A stretch of 13,857 nucleotides of DNA from Actinomycetes bacterium (GCA_021791615.1 JAJYWG010000432.1:1-13857); one strand, 5' to 3'. Positions 1 to 7,384 are shown, counted from the stretch's first letter. Numbers and translations: made by a program. The notes: a model not told the origin generated them from the letters alone.

Positions 1-1
1 C

Positions 2-106
2 TCGACGAAGGGTGAAGACGGCACCAGCTCCGAGCTGGACAAGACCGTCACCGCCACCTCACAACAGGTGGCTCCGAAGCCCCTCCTCATCGGAAGTGAC
101 AGATGA
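2..106 (+). CDS. 3' end of an unidentified ORF (partial)
   Basis: An open frame enters at the left edge and stops at TGA 104-106, giving about 34 residues ending ...KPLLIGSDR. It is hydrophilic and rich in Ser, Thr and Lys, with no motif I recognise. About 140 bases separate it from the regulator on the same strand. It could be the tail of a real upstream gene or a chance frame in high-GC DNA; the window does not show enough to decide. Confidence 0.3.
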   Translation, partial: STKGEDGTSSELDKTVTATSQQVAPKPLLIGSDR

Positions 107-199
107 GACGGATTTCGGAACGGCTCGATGCCGAGACGAGCTTGCCTGGCCTCCGTCGCGCTAGTCGTCGGTGGCGCTTCTGAGCCGGCGAAGCCCGAA

Positions 200-245
200 C
201 GCAAGCTACTTGCGCAACCTACTTGCGTAATCTACGCTACCGGCT
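200..245 (+). promoter_or_regulatory. Operator-like repeats overlapping a probable leaderless promoter
   Basis: CGCAAG-CTA-CTTGCG (200-214) is a perfect 6-3-6 inverted repeat. A second, imperfect copy, CGCAAC-CTA-CTTGCG, lies at 213-227. Read differently, TTGCGCAA (210-217) and TTGCGTAA (223-230) are direct repeats five bases apart. As I remember it, the Streptomyces Nur box is TTGCAA-N5-TTGCAA, which has the same spacing. A weak promoter (TTGCGC 210-215, 17-base spacer, TACGCT 233-238) overlaps these sites and would start transcription at or next to the ATG at 246. No Shine-Dalgarno sequence precedes that ATG. Autorepression by the adjacent Fur-family protein is the natural inference. Confidence 0.55.
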
Positions 246-698
246 ATGGGTCGTCGCGCAGTGGTCGCCAGCCAGGTCCTCGACATCATGCGCCGTCACG
301 CCCGTCACTGCTGGACACTCGACGAGCTGCAAGAAGACCTCCGGCGTCGTGGCATGACGCCGGACCCTTCCTCGGTGTTCCGAGCAGTGAGCGGGCTCGC
401 GCAAGCCGGTGAGATCGTGCGCGTGCCCATCGACCACGGGCGCGGCCACTACGAGGTCGCCGCAGGGCACCACGAACACATGGTGTGCGACAGGTGCGGC
501 CGGGTCGAGCCGCTCGGGTGCGCGATCGTCACTTCGCTCGACGAACAGGTCTGGCGTAGCGCGGGTTTCGCCGTGTCGGGCCACCAGCTCGTCCTCACCG
601 GGACCTGCGCCGGCTGTGCCCCGGCAGAGCCAGCCGCGGTCCCGGCAGGGCCACCAGCAGCAGATCAGGCGCACGCGGATCGCATGAGCGCCCGGTGA
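246..698 (+). CDS. Fur-family metal-responsive transcriptional regulator (Nur-like candidate)
   Basis: The 150-residue product has the Fur layout. Residues 1-60 form a winged-helix DNA-binding domain (WTLDELQEDLRRRG, then SSVFRAVSGLAQAGEI as the recognition region). The dimerisation/metal domain follows, with HYEVAAGHHEHMVC (68-81). Two CxxC pairs, C81/C84 and C121/C124, are the usual structural zinc site. A Pro/Ala-rich tail after about residue 126 looks dispensable. Fur proteins bind a regulatory metal and usually repress uptake or efflux genes. The next gene overlaps by GTGA and resembles a Ni/Co transporter, and the upstream repeats have Nur-box spacing, so nickel sensing is my preferred inference. 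Zur- or Fur-type iron/zinc sensing is not excluded by sequence alone. Start choice: the ATG at 246 lacks an SD, but the promoter geometry fits a leaderless mRNA. Confidence 0.85.
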   Translation: MGRRAVVASQVLDIMRRHARHCWTLDELQEDLRRRGMTPDPSSVFRAVSGLAQAGEIVRVPIDHGRGHYEVAAGHHEHMVCDRCGRVEPLGCAIVTSLDEQVWRSAGFAVSGHQLVLTGTCAGCAPAEPAAVPAGPPAADQAHADRMSAR

Positions 699-1636
699 TC
701 CCAGGGCTTGCGGCGATCAACCTGTGGAACCCGACGCATGTCGCCGGGTTCGCCATCGTGGCAACCGCCTTCATCCTCGGCATGGTCCACGGGGTCACGC
801 CCGACGAGCACACGTGGCCTATCACCTTCAGTTACTCGATAGGCGGCTACTCCACCCGTGGAGGACTTCGCTCGGGCCTCACCTTCTCGTTGGCGTTCAC
901 CGCACAGCGGGCCCTGGCGAGCGAGCTCGCCTATCTCGGGCTTGCCCACGTGTTCACCTTTGCGTCCGTCGACTATGTGGTCTATGTCGTGGTGGGCTCG
1001 TTGATGGTCGCGGCCGGGCTCGTCGTCGTCCGCCGTCGGCGCACCATCCACCTCCACCTGCTGGGGCGCCTACACCTACCGGGACTTCGCAGCCACCCGG
1101 CGGGTGACGAGGGCACCGAGCTCCCCTTCGCGCTGCGCGATCCCCGGCCCTGGATGCCCGCCGTGCACGGGTTCGTCGCCGGTTGGGGGTTCGGTGCGTT
1201 CGCCCTCATCATCTACACGGTGCTCGCTCCTGCCGAGCACAGCGCCGCGTGGGGCTGGGTCCCCGGTGCGTTCTTCGGCCTCGGCACCATGGTGGTGCAG
1301 GTTCTGGCCGGAGGTCTGTTCGGGCTCGTCGCCGCTCGCCGGGGACTCGGGCCGGACGCCATCCGGCGGGTGGCGCTGCGAACAGCCGGCAACACACTCA
1401 CCTGGGGCGGGTTCGCCTTCGTCGTCGGCGGCGCTTTCGGACTTGTCTTCCCCGGCGCCGCCGGCCTCACCGTGGCCAGCGGGCTGCACGTCCACAACCT
1501 CGACCACCTCGGAATTGCCCTCGTCCTCGTCATGGTCAGCGTCATCGGCGTCGGCATCACGACCCTTGTCCGCCAGACCCGGGCGGAGACTCGAGCCGCC
1601 TCCAGCCGGCTCTTGCTGCGCGACGCGGCCGGCTGA
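695..1636 (+). CDS. Polytopic membrane protein, NicO/UreH-like Ni/Co transporter candidate
   Basis: The 313-residue product is strongly hydrophobic, with about six to eight membrane segments (roughly 15-32, 60-85, 92-112, 158-178, 188-212, 235-262, 268-292). A His/Asp motif, HGVTPDEH (residues 32-39), lies at the end of the first segment, resembling the HX4DH signature of nickel/cobalt permeases. A second internal HGFVAGWGFGAF (158-169) and a His-containing HVHNLDH (265-271) may add metal ligands. The loop at about 113-150 is basic and His-rich. It starts with GTG at 695, overlapping the regulator's stop (GTGA), which indicates translational coupling. The family assignment is by motif and context; uptake versus efflux cannot be told here. 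Distant alternatives are TauE/SafE-like or CcdA-like membrane proteins. Confidence 0.6.
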   Translation: MIPGLAAINLWNPTHVAGFAIVATAFILGMVHGVTPDEHTWPITFSYSIGGYSTRGGLRSGLTFSLAFTAQRALASELAYLGLAHVFTFASVDYVVYVVVGSLMVAAGLVVVRRRRTIHLHLLGRLHLPGLRSHPAGDEGTELPFALRDPRPWMPAVHGFVAGWGFGAFALIIYTVLAPAEHSAAWGWVPGAFFGLGTMVVQVLAGGLFGLVAARRGLGPDAIRRVALRTAGNTLTWGGFAFVVGGAFGLVFPGAAGLTVASGLHVHNLDHLGIALVLVMVSVIGVGITTLVRQTRAETRAASSRLLLRDAAG

Positions 1637-1732
1637 GACGTCGGACGCAACTCGCGCGCTCGATGATCGGCAAGAGCTGCCGTGTCTCGTCGCGCGCCGG
1701 GGGTGGCCTTGGGGGAGCCTCTGCTGGTCCGA

Positions 1733-2031
1733 TCAGCAGGCCGGCACGGTGGCTATTCGGCTGTAGGGCGTTGCCCCGGCATCGCCGAGCGCGCGGCCGC
1801 AGAGCTTCACGATGTTGTGAGTCCCGCAGCTGAGCTTTCACGCGGAGGCGGCGACCGGATTGCCTCTTCGCATGAAGGCGCGGATGTGGCGCCCGTCCAT
1901 GATCTGTCCGAAGACCGGCTCGATTAGGTGTTGGCGCTCTCGGTAGAGGGCGCCACCGGCCTTGTCGGATACCTTGCGGTCCATTTTCTCCAGCAACGTT
2001 GCTTCGAGCGGCTCTGCGCGCGGCGGACCTG
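1733..2031 (-). pseudogene. Remnant of a DDE transposase C-terminus (IS1182/IS5-like)
   Basis: On the minus strand an in-frame segment reads KAGGALYRERQHLIEPVFGQI, then GRHIRAFMRRG, and after a stop KLSCGTHNIVKL. Known DDE transposases of the IS1182/IS5-like type end with ...EPVFGQIK..RG.RRF..RG...(E)W.L.C..HNL.KL, so the match is clear. The TGA at 1838-1840 sits where Trp is expected, consistent with a TGG-to-TGA nonsense change. The frame ends at TGA 1733-1735. Nothing resembling the N-terminal catalytic domain or inverted terminal repeats was found, so only the last fifth or so of a transposase survives. Confidence 0.6.
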
Positions 2032-2123
2032 AGCAAGGGCGATCGACATCGGCTCGCGGGGTTCCCGGCTAGCTCCAGTTGAACAAAGACCGGCGAACTT
2101 GGTCGAACACCTCTAGGCGCGAT

Positions 2124-2140
2124 CTCGATCCACGATCGAG
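2124..2140. terminator. Small perfect hairpin downstream of the GT pair
   Basis: CTCGATC-CAC-GATCGAG is a perfect 7-bp stem with a 3-base loop, 75-90 bases beyond the stop of the minus-strand GT gene. No T-run follows on either strand, so it is at best a weak or factor-assisted terminator. Confidence 0.25.
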
Positions 2141-2214
2141 CGACCAACCCCAGCAAATCCGCTGAGCTCAGGGCTCAACTGGTCAAGACAGGTACCGGGA
2201 CCGCGGATTCAGGC

Positions 2215-3429
2215 TTAGTCCGTCCGAGATGACAGAGCGTCGGCTGATCGCGCTGCCGTCGGCTCCTCACCTGCACCCTGATTGAGAGCCTCGAGGAGTT
2301 CGCGAGTCACCCGAGCCTCGGAAAACTCGGCGCTGACATGCGCCTTGAGCGTCGCGCCCCACTGCAGTGCTTCGGCGCGCCGCTCGAATGCCTCCCGCAT
2401 CAGCTGCGCCGCGTGAGAAATCCGCGCCTGCGCCCAGCGCTCGCCCGGCCTCGGCCGCCACCACGCGTCCTGCTCAGCGTCGATCGTCGGGACGAGATCG
2501 TATTCGACCAAGTACGGATATCCGCTGGGCAGGAACTCGAGCGTTCCTCCCCAGCCGGTGACGATCACGGGGTTGCCTGCCGCCGCGGCCTCAAAGGCGC
2601 CAAGACCCCATCCCTCGCCGTGGCTGAGGAGGACGAAACAGTCGCAGGCGGCGTGAAGGGCGTCGATGCCCTCGAGACTGAGGCTCCGCGTGCTGAGGCG
2701 GATCTCTGGCACCGACCGGCGGCCCCCGAGTGCCCGCGCGAGACTGAACCAGGATGCCCCGTGCGCCGGTTGCACCAATCCGCTGCGGTCGAAGCGACCA
2801 CGCGCGATGACGTCCTCGTCGGTGGTGTGAATCACGAGAACCACTGGGTCCCCGGCCGTGAAGGCCTGCAGGTAGGCGGAGACGACGTCGAGGATCGCCT
2901 TGCGGGTTGTCCAGGTGGCGATGACATAGAAGGTGAACCTGTCGTCGACCCGACGTGGAGCCTCGGTGACACGCGGCAGCCGCGCGATGTGGGGCACGAC
3001 GGAAATGGGGAGCGTGACATCGCAAGCTCGGAAAATGGCGGCATTGAACGACGACGGGACGAGCACACGGTCGTAGCGGTTCAGGATCTCGACCCACTCC
3101 GGCGGAACGCGGTCGGTCTCCCAGGTGGTGTAGGCGACTAGTGACCGGCTGCCGACCTCGCGCTCGAGCTGCTCACTCCACAGGGGGCACGAGTGGACGA
3201 CGACGGTGTCGTGTTCGAGGGGACAATACGCGAGATCGCCATGCAGGTCATCGGCGACCAACTGCTCGCTCACCGGGCCAAATTGGGTGTTCCAGATTGG
3301 CGATGGATAGCCGAGTGGCGTCCAGGTTACCGGAACTCCTGCACGCCGTAGCCCACTGAGATACGCCTCGCTCGCATTGCCGTAGCCGTCGCCCGGCGGT
3401 ACCGAGAGCCACCGGATCCCCTTCGTCAT
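2215..3429 (-). CDS. GT4-like glycosyltransferase (GT-B fold)
   Basis: The 404-residue product is probably a cytoplasmic sugar transferase using a nucleotide-activated donor. The C-terminal Rossmann domain carries GEGWGLGAFE (271-280), i.e. the E-X7-E element (E272/E280) that binds the donor in GT4-type enzymes, followed by GNPVIVTGWGG. The N-terminal half has a conserved TTWETDRVPPEW (101-112) and VPSSFN (124-129). The same landmarks in the same order occur in the C-terminal half of the upstream 667-residue protein (VWDTTKIPDHW, VPSRFS, GEGWGLGAFD), so the two are paralogues. The ATG at 3429 overlaps the upstream stop (ATGA), so translation is probably coupled and the genes form one operon. 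No signal peptide or membrane segment is seen. Donor and acceptor are unknown; a role on the nearby repeat protein is an inference. Confidence 0.8.
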   Translation of the reverse strand: MTKGIRWLSVPPGDGYGNASEAYLSGLRRAGVPVTWTPLGYPSPIWNTQFGPVSEQLVADDLHGDLAYCPLEHDTVVVHSCPLWSEQLEREVGSRSLVAYTTWETDRVPPEWVEILNRYDRVLVPSSFNAAIFRACDVTLPISVVPHIARLPRVTEAPRRVDDRFTFYVIATWTTRKAILDVVSAYLQAFTAGDPVVLVIHTTDEDVIARGRFDRSGLVQPAHGASWFSLARALGGRRSVPEIRLSTRSLSLEGIDALHAACDCFVLLSHGEGWGLGAFEAAAAGNPVIVTGWGGTLEFLPSGYPYLVEYDLVPTIDAEQDAWWRPRPGERWAQARISHAAQLMREAFERRAEALQWGATLKAHVSAEFSEARVTRELLEALNQGAGEEPTAARSADALSSRTD

Positions 3430-5429
3430 TGGCCACCGGCGCGCGGTGCCTGAGCGACCCTCCGACGGCGTGCCGCCTCATGGCGCTCGACGGCGGTCAG
3501 GAACGTCTGTGCTACTGCCGAAGGGCGGTACCGCTTGTGGATCTCGGTCGCCAGGCAATCGGCGATCTCTCGGGCCCCATAGGGATCGGCGGCGACCTCG
3601 CGCAACAACGCAGCGGCGTGATCGAGGTCCGGTTCGGCCCAGCGCTGGTCGGGCGCATAGCTCGGGAACCCGATCGGATCGTCGACTGGGACCAGTTCGA
3701 AGCCGACGAGGTACGGCGTACCAACGAGGTAGTCGAGCTGGCCGCCGAAGCCGGTCGTCACCACGGGCCTCCTGTGCGCAGCAGCGTCGAAGGCGCCAAG
3801 CCCCCAGCCCTCGCCGCGAGCGAGGGAAACGAAGCAGTCACCGCGGCGGTGGATCGCGGCAATCTCCTCATCGGCGAGCTCCCGGGTGATCAGCGCGACT
3901 CGGGGAGGGTCCGCGTGGGCGGAGAGCAGTTTGGCGACAGACCAGGCTGTCGTCCCCTCGCCAGCAGCTCCTCCAGCTGACCGAGCAACTCGGCGGTCGC
4001 GTTGCGATGTCTTCACTACGAGGAGCACTCGGTCATGACGGGTAAAGGCGCGGAGGTAGGCCTCGATCGTCAAGAAGACCGCCTTACGCTCGTTCCATTC
4101 GGCCACGGTGTAAAAAACGACGAAGTCGTCGGGAACATCTAGGAAGGCCCCGGATCCGGCTCGAAGCGGAGGCGGCGCGACATGGGGCACTATCGCCACG
4201 GGCGTCTTGACCGCCGCGGCTGCGACTGCATCCGCGCTGAACCGTGACGGGACGACGACCAGGTCGACCTGATCGAGAGGGCCCACCCAGTGGTCCGGGA
4301 TCTTGGTCGTGTCCCACACCGTGTGCGCAACGACGAACGCATCGGGGAAGTGCGAGTGGACCGCGGGTAGGTACTCGGCCACGAGGTGAGCGACAACGAC
4401 CTCGTGTCCGTCGCTCGGATCGGGGAGCGAGACAGGCTCGTATCCGAGCCCCCAGCCACCCCCGACCGCAAACGGGCTCCAGGTGAGATCTACGCCCTCC
4501 TCCTCGAGCGCCGCGATGCAGCGGTCGGCCGCGACGCCGTAGCCGGATGCCTCGTCGAGCGAGAGATAGGTCCACCGCGTCGCAGTTCCGGCGCGCCTGG
4601 CAGGCGTCCGATCGGGCAGGAACGGGCGAGTCAGCTCGGCGAGCGTCGTCGGTGCCGAGCGGACGTAGGAGGGGACATAGCGCGCCGCGTGAACGCTGCT
4701 CAGGTCCCTCCGGCGGCGTTCCCACCACAGGTGTGCCCAGAGGTGAACGCTCACGCTTTCCGCCGGAACCCCGTGGCGTTGTTCCAGCAGCGCCGACAGA
4801 CCTGCGGCCGAGCTCGAGAAGGGGAAGAAAGTCTCCTCCGCCACGACGTGCACCTCCGCCGGCATCCGTCGGCTCAGCTCAGCGGACAGGAATCCGCTGT
4901 GGTTGCTCCACGATCCGTTGAGGGCACCGGCGATCTTGTCTCGCCACGCCTGCGCGAACTGGCCGCCTGGCTCAGACATCAACAACGCGTTGCACAGCGA
5001 GGGTCGCAGCTCACCGGTGAACTCGTCGCGCACCTCGGGCTCTCGGCCGATGACGAACGGCGCCGAGAAGAGTTCGTCCGGAAACGGGCGCACGAAGATC
5101 GTATCGATGTCGGCGTAGATCCCGCCATGAGCGAGCAGCGCGTCGAGGCGGATGAAATCGCTGTGGTGCGCGTAGCGATACGCCTCGGGGACAAGGCCAG
5201 GCGAGTAGTCCGCCGACGTGACCTCCGGGACGAGGTCGACCTCGTCGAGCGTGAGCTCGGGCCTGATCCGTTCCCACCACGGCCCCCATGGCAGGTGCTT
5301 GTAGTGAAAGTAGATCGTCTCCGGCTCGATCATCCGGCGGCAGGACTCAATCGAGGCGTAGTGCAAAAAGTGGAACGGCTCCGCCTGTTCCCGCAGGCCG
5401 AAAACGAAGTGAGCGACCCGCGGGATCAC
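3426..5429 (-). CDS. Two-domain glycosyltransferase: GT32-type (DXD) fused to GT4-like
   Basis: The 667-residue product starts with a GT-A domain of the Gly_transf_sug/GT32 type: IPRVAHFVFG (2-11), SDFIRLDALLAHGGIYADID (90-109) with the metal-binding DID at 107-109, and a later NHSGF (176-180). From about residue 285 a GT-B domain follows, with VWDTTKIPDHW (371-381), VPSRFS (393-398) and GEGWGLGAFD (539-548), an EX7D variant of the EX7E donor-binding motif. One polypeptide could therefore add two sugars in sequence. The start is GTG at 5427-5429. No Shine-Dalgarno precedes it, but a good promoter ends six bases upstream, so the message is probably leaderless. The GT4 paralogue follows with an ATGA overlap. 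Family names rest on recognised motifs; substrates are unknown. GT32 includes capsule and toxin-type transferases, so protein or glycan acceptors are both possible. Confidence 0.8.
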   Translation of the reverse strand: MIPRVAHFVFGLREQAEPFHFLHYASIESCRRMIEPETIYFHYKHLPWGPWWERIRPELTLDEVDLVPEVTSADYSPGLVPEAYRYAHHSDFIRLDALLAHGGIYADIDTIFVRPFPDELFSAPFVIGREPEVRDEFTGELRPSLCNALLMSEPGGQFAQAWRDKIAGALNGSWSNHSGFLSAELSRRMPAEVHVVAEETFFPFSSSAAGLSALLEQRHGVPAESVSVHLWAHLWWERRRRDLSSVHAARYVPSYVRSAPTTLAELTRPFLPDRTPARRAGTATRWTYLSLDEASGYGVAADRCIAALEEEGVDLTWSPFAVGGGWGLGYEPVSLPDPSDGHEVVVAHLVAEYLPAVHSHFPDAFVVAHTVWDTTKIPDHWVGPLDQVDLVVVPSRFSADAVAAAAVKTPVAIVPHVAPPPLRAGSGAFLDVPDDFVVFYTVAEWNERKAVFLTIEAYLRAFTRHDRVLLVVKTSQRDRRVARSAGGAAGEGTTAWSVAKLLSAHADPPRVALITRELADEEIAAIHRRGDCFVSLARGEGWGLGAFDAAAHRRPVVTTGFGGQLDYLVGTPYLVGFELVPVDDPIGFPSYAPDQRWAEPDLDHAAALLREVAADPYGAREIADCLATEIHKRYRPSAVAQTFLTAVERHEAARRRRVAQAPRAGGQ

Positions 5430-5435
5430 CGCCAG

Positions 5436-5464
5436 ATGCTACTGTTTGTTCCCCACAGGGTCAA
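5436..5464 (-). promoter_or_regulatory. Sigma70-type promoter for the GT operon (leaderless)
   Basis: On the minus strand TTGACC (5464-5459), a 17-base spacer and TAGCAT (5441-5436) match -35/-10 elements. Six bases then separate the -10 from the GTG at 5429, so transcription should begin at or within a base of the start codon. The -35 overlaps the 5' leader of the divergent PqqD-like gene. Confidence 0.6.
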
Positions 5465-5472
5465 AGAGGACG

Positions 5473-5745
5473 ATGAGCGACGGGAAACCCGCCAAGGTCG
5501 AGCCACTCGAGGTGAACGAGGCCGAGGATGGTCTCGTCGTCTACGACCCGACCAGCGGGATGGTCCACCACCTCAATCCGACCGCGTCGGTGATCTTTGA
5601 CTTGTCCAACTCCACCCGCGACCCTGAGACTATCGCTCGCACCCTGGCCGAGGTCTTCGACCTCGACTCGCCCCCGCTCGGTGACGTGACCGCGGGCCTC
5701 CGCGACCTAGCAGAGCGAGGACTCGTTCGCTGGGATCCCCGTTGA
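5473..5745 (+). CDS. PqqD-like peptide-binding protein (RRE fold)
   Basis: The 90-residue product has the PqqD/RRE pattern: a beta-hairpin (LEVNEAEDGLVVYDPTSG), HHLNPTASVIFDL where PqqD proteins have (L/V)N..A..I..L, and a C-terminal helix pair ending LRDLAERGLV. It most resembles the free-standing 'HPr-rel-A' type PqqD proteins by memory. Such proteins bind the leader of a precursor peptide and present it to a modifying enzyme. I chose the ATG at 5473, preceded by AGAGG three bases upstream, over an in-frame TTG at 5446 that would add MFPTGSKRT. It is divergent from the GT32-GT4 gene with only 43 bases between the starts, so the two promoters must overlap. No radical SAM, kinase or protease partner lies in the window; the only peptide-like candidate client is the Tat-signal repeat protein at 12068-12505. 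Confidence 0.75.
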   Translation: MSDGKPAKVEPLEVNEAEDGLVVYDPTSGMVHHLNPTASVIFDLSNSTRDPETIARTLAEVFDLDSPPLGDVTAGLRDLAERGLVRWDPR

Positions 5746-5775
5746 GCAGCTAGGCCTAAGACAAGCGAAGACAGT

Positions 5776-5841
5776 AGGGTGTTCTTCCTGGCCTGGAACC
5801 GCTGGCCCGGGCTGTTCTTTCGCCTTGACGCAGAACACCCT
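5776..5841. repeat. 10-bp inverted repeat after the PqqD-like gene
   Basis: AGGGTGTTCT (5776-5785) and AGAACACCCT (5832-5841) are perfect inverted copies with a 46-base centre. The pair lies between the PqqD stop and the IS21 remnant. It could be the ends of a tiny non-coding element or a regulatory hairpin; the loop is long for an intrinsic terminator. A weaker CCGC-N5-GCGG stem followed by TGGTTTT (5857-5874) may terminate plus-strand transcription. Confidence 0.35.
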
Positions 5842-5883
5842 TAAGCCGACCTTACTCCGCCAATAGCGGTGGTTTTCCTACCC

Positions 5884-6941
5884 TTACATGCGCTTGCAGG
5901 TAGCAATCGTCATGACGGCGTCCCGGTGGAATGTCGACCAGGCCGACGTGCCGGTCTGCAGCGAGTGCTCCAACGGCGGTGCCGCCAGGCCGCGCGGCGC
6001 TCTAGATGCGTGCACGATGATCGACTCGAGGTCACCGTCGCTGAAACGACCGGCCGCGGCAGCCGTCCCGAGCGCCCGGTCGACGGCCCCTTGGCCGTGC
6101 AAGGCGGCGAGGGTGACGGCTTCTGCCATCTTGCGCTCTATGCGTCGCACGCCCAAAGCCGCCGCCTCGAGCAAGTAGAGCCTCGCCCCCTCGCCGAGGG
6201 CGAGGAAGGCCGCCTCGGAGGGCTTGGTCGCCTTGGGCTGGCGTTCCAAGGGGTCGCCGCTTCGCTCGGGGTAGTGGTCGTCTCTGATCGAGGCCTGCCC
6301 GGCGGGGACCTGTGGGTGACGGGCGACCTCTTGTGCACCCGAGCCCTCGCCGGCCACGATCACCACCTCTTGGGCGGTGGCGCGCACCCAGACGACCGAA
6401 CCGACCAAGGTGTGCGGCACCGAGTAGCGCGCACCACGGAACGAGACCGTTGATGACCACCCGACCGAACGCGACTCGCCGAACGCCGCGCTGTAGGCCG
6501 TGTCGGGGACCGGGTGCAACTGGGCTCGCTCGATCTCGAGCATCTCGTTCGGTACCTGGCGGGTGACCGCGTGCGGGCGCCCGTTGAGCTCCGCCGCGAC
6601 CTCTTGGCACGCCAGCTCGAGCGAGGCGAACGAGCCGTAGTCCTGCGCCTTGTGGTGCGCTCGGAGCCGCTGTAGCCCATCAGCTTCAACTTGTCGTGAA
6701 CGACGTCGGCGCGGACCTTTGCACCGGAGCGCTCGATCCATTCGGCGATCTTGTCGACGAAGGCCTCGGCCACCGCCGAGCGCAACCCGGGCTCTTCGTC
6801 CATAAGACGGCCGAGTGCCCGAGCTGCAACCAGGCGGGCGGCGGTGTGCGGGTCGACGCCGGTCAGCTGGGCGGCCGCCCGGTATGACTTGGTGAGGTCG
6901 TAAGCCTCGAGTACCTCCATGTGTTTCTCCTTGGACAACAT
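5884..6941 (-). pseudogene. istA: Broken IS21 transposase gene (istA) lacking its DDE core
   Basis: The N-terminal part begins at ATG 6941 behind a strong AGGAGG (6950-6955) and reads MLSKEKHMEVLEAYDLTKSY..., an IstA helix-turn-helix region, to about residue 99 (...GSERTTRR). At about 6645-6655 the sequence jumps, in another frame, to the C-terminal part: DYGSFASLELACQEVAAELNGR, VPNEMLEIER, SFRGARYSVPHTLVG, and the tail ...LALGEGARLYLLEAAALGVRRIERKMAEAV. In IstA proteins the whole catalytic domain, with the QWDY-type first Asp and the remaining acidic residues, lies between these parts, so a central deletion removed it and shifted the frame. Intact relatives are about 500 residues; what remains encodes about 99 + 240. 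Confidence 0.75.
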
Positions 6942-7030
6942 CAGGTGTTCCTCCTTGGCTCGATGGCCGGATTGGCAACCTCCATCGATGCCAGGGAGGG
7001 ACCGCAGAGTGGTGGACCCTCCGGCAGGGT

Positions 7031-7090
7031 GTGGCCGTCCGCGGGGACTTTTCGTGTCCGTCTACGGGGAGTTTCGCGTGGCCGCCGTCA
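7031..7090 (-). repeat. IS21-type terminal repeats
   Basis: Two copies of a 26-27 base unit lie in tandem on the plus strand: 7031-7056 (GTGGCCGTCCGCGGGGACTT...) and 7054-7080 (GTGTCCGTCTACGGGGAGTT...), sharing GTG.CCGTC..CGGGGA.TTT. A third partial start (GTGGCCG) is at 7078, and on the minus strand the run ends in TG at 7090. Multiple tandem transposase-binding units and a TG terminus are typical of IS21-family ends. They lie upstream of the istA start, as expected. Confidence 0.6.
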
Positions 7091-7259
7091 CTCGAGCTCC
7101 TCGCCAGGCCGTCCTTGACTCAACGTCGGGCCTTCGAGCTCCTCGACGTGCCGGTCCCAAAGAACCTCGCGTAGCCAGAACGACCCGCTCGGCCAAGACA
7201 AGTCCCCAGTTCACGCGGCCAGAGCACGCATTGGAGGTGGCAAGTTCGGCTTAAGTAGC
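7091..7259. other. Spacer between IS21 end and group II intron
   Basis: I recognise no gene here. A 12-base direct repeat TCGAGCTCCTCG occurs at 7092-7103 and again near 7133-7144, each followed 4 bases later by GCCG. It may be target DNA of the intron or part of another decayed element. Confidence 0.3.
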
Positions 7260-7329
7260 CGCAGCCCTTCCTGCAGTTATGCGGCCAATGCGAGCATCGG
7301 TTCGCCCCTCGCTTCGCTCCGAGCCCGAT

Positions 7330-7365
7330 TGCGGTAGGGACCGCCCTTTCGGGCGGCCCCCCGCA
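7330..7365 (-). ncRNA. Candidate group II intron domain V hairpin
   Basis: On the minus strand TGCGG-GGGG-CCGCCC closes over GAAA with GGGCGG-TCCC, then a two-base TA bulge, then CCGCA. A GNRA tetraloop and a 2-base 3'-side bulge are domain V features, and the site lies about 20 bases after the frame's final stop, where domain V belongs. The bulge is lower on the stem than in textbook domain V and a canonical AGC triad is not obvious, so a terminator-like hairpin is the alternative. Confidence 0.4.
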
Positions 7366-7384
7366 CAGATCCCAGCGTGCGGTA

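Larger units (their letters stand above)
5884..7090 (-). mobile_element. IS21-family element remnant
   Basis: An istA-type transposase gene with an internal deletion, together with one element end carrying tandem repeats at 7031-7090. The second gene, istB (ATPase helper), would lie below 5884 and is absent, as is the opposite terminus, so the element was cut on that side. It cannot transpose by itself. The boundary at 5884 is simply the end of the recognisable transposase frame. Confidence 0.65.

Noticed and set aside
2069..2149. Minus-strand tail reading GWSLDRG...DQVRRSLFNWS then stop
   Set aside because: It looks like a protein C-terminus and may be transposase debris, but it is too short and matches no family I can name.
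2338..3141. Long plus-strand frame (267 codons) opposite the GT4 gene
   Set aside because: Antisense shadow caused by high GC. The minus strand carries clear glycosyltransferase motifs; the plus-strand product has none and no RBS.
4386..5600. 404-codon plus-strand frame opposite the GT32-GT4 gene
   Set aside because: It is Arg-rich, runs through both the GT start region and into the PqqD-like gene in another frame, and lacks domains. The opposite strand has DXD and EX7D motifs.
5869..6453. Plus-strand 194-codon frame over the IS21 remnant
   Set aside because: Antisense to recognisable IstA C-terminal sequence.
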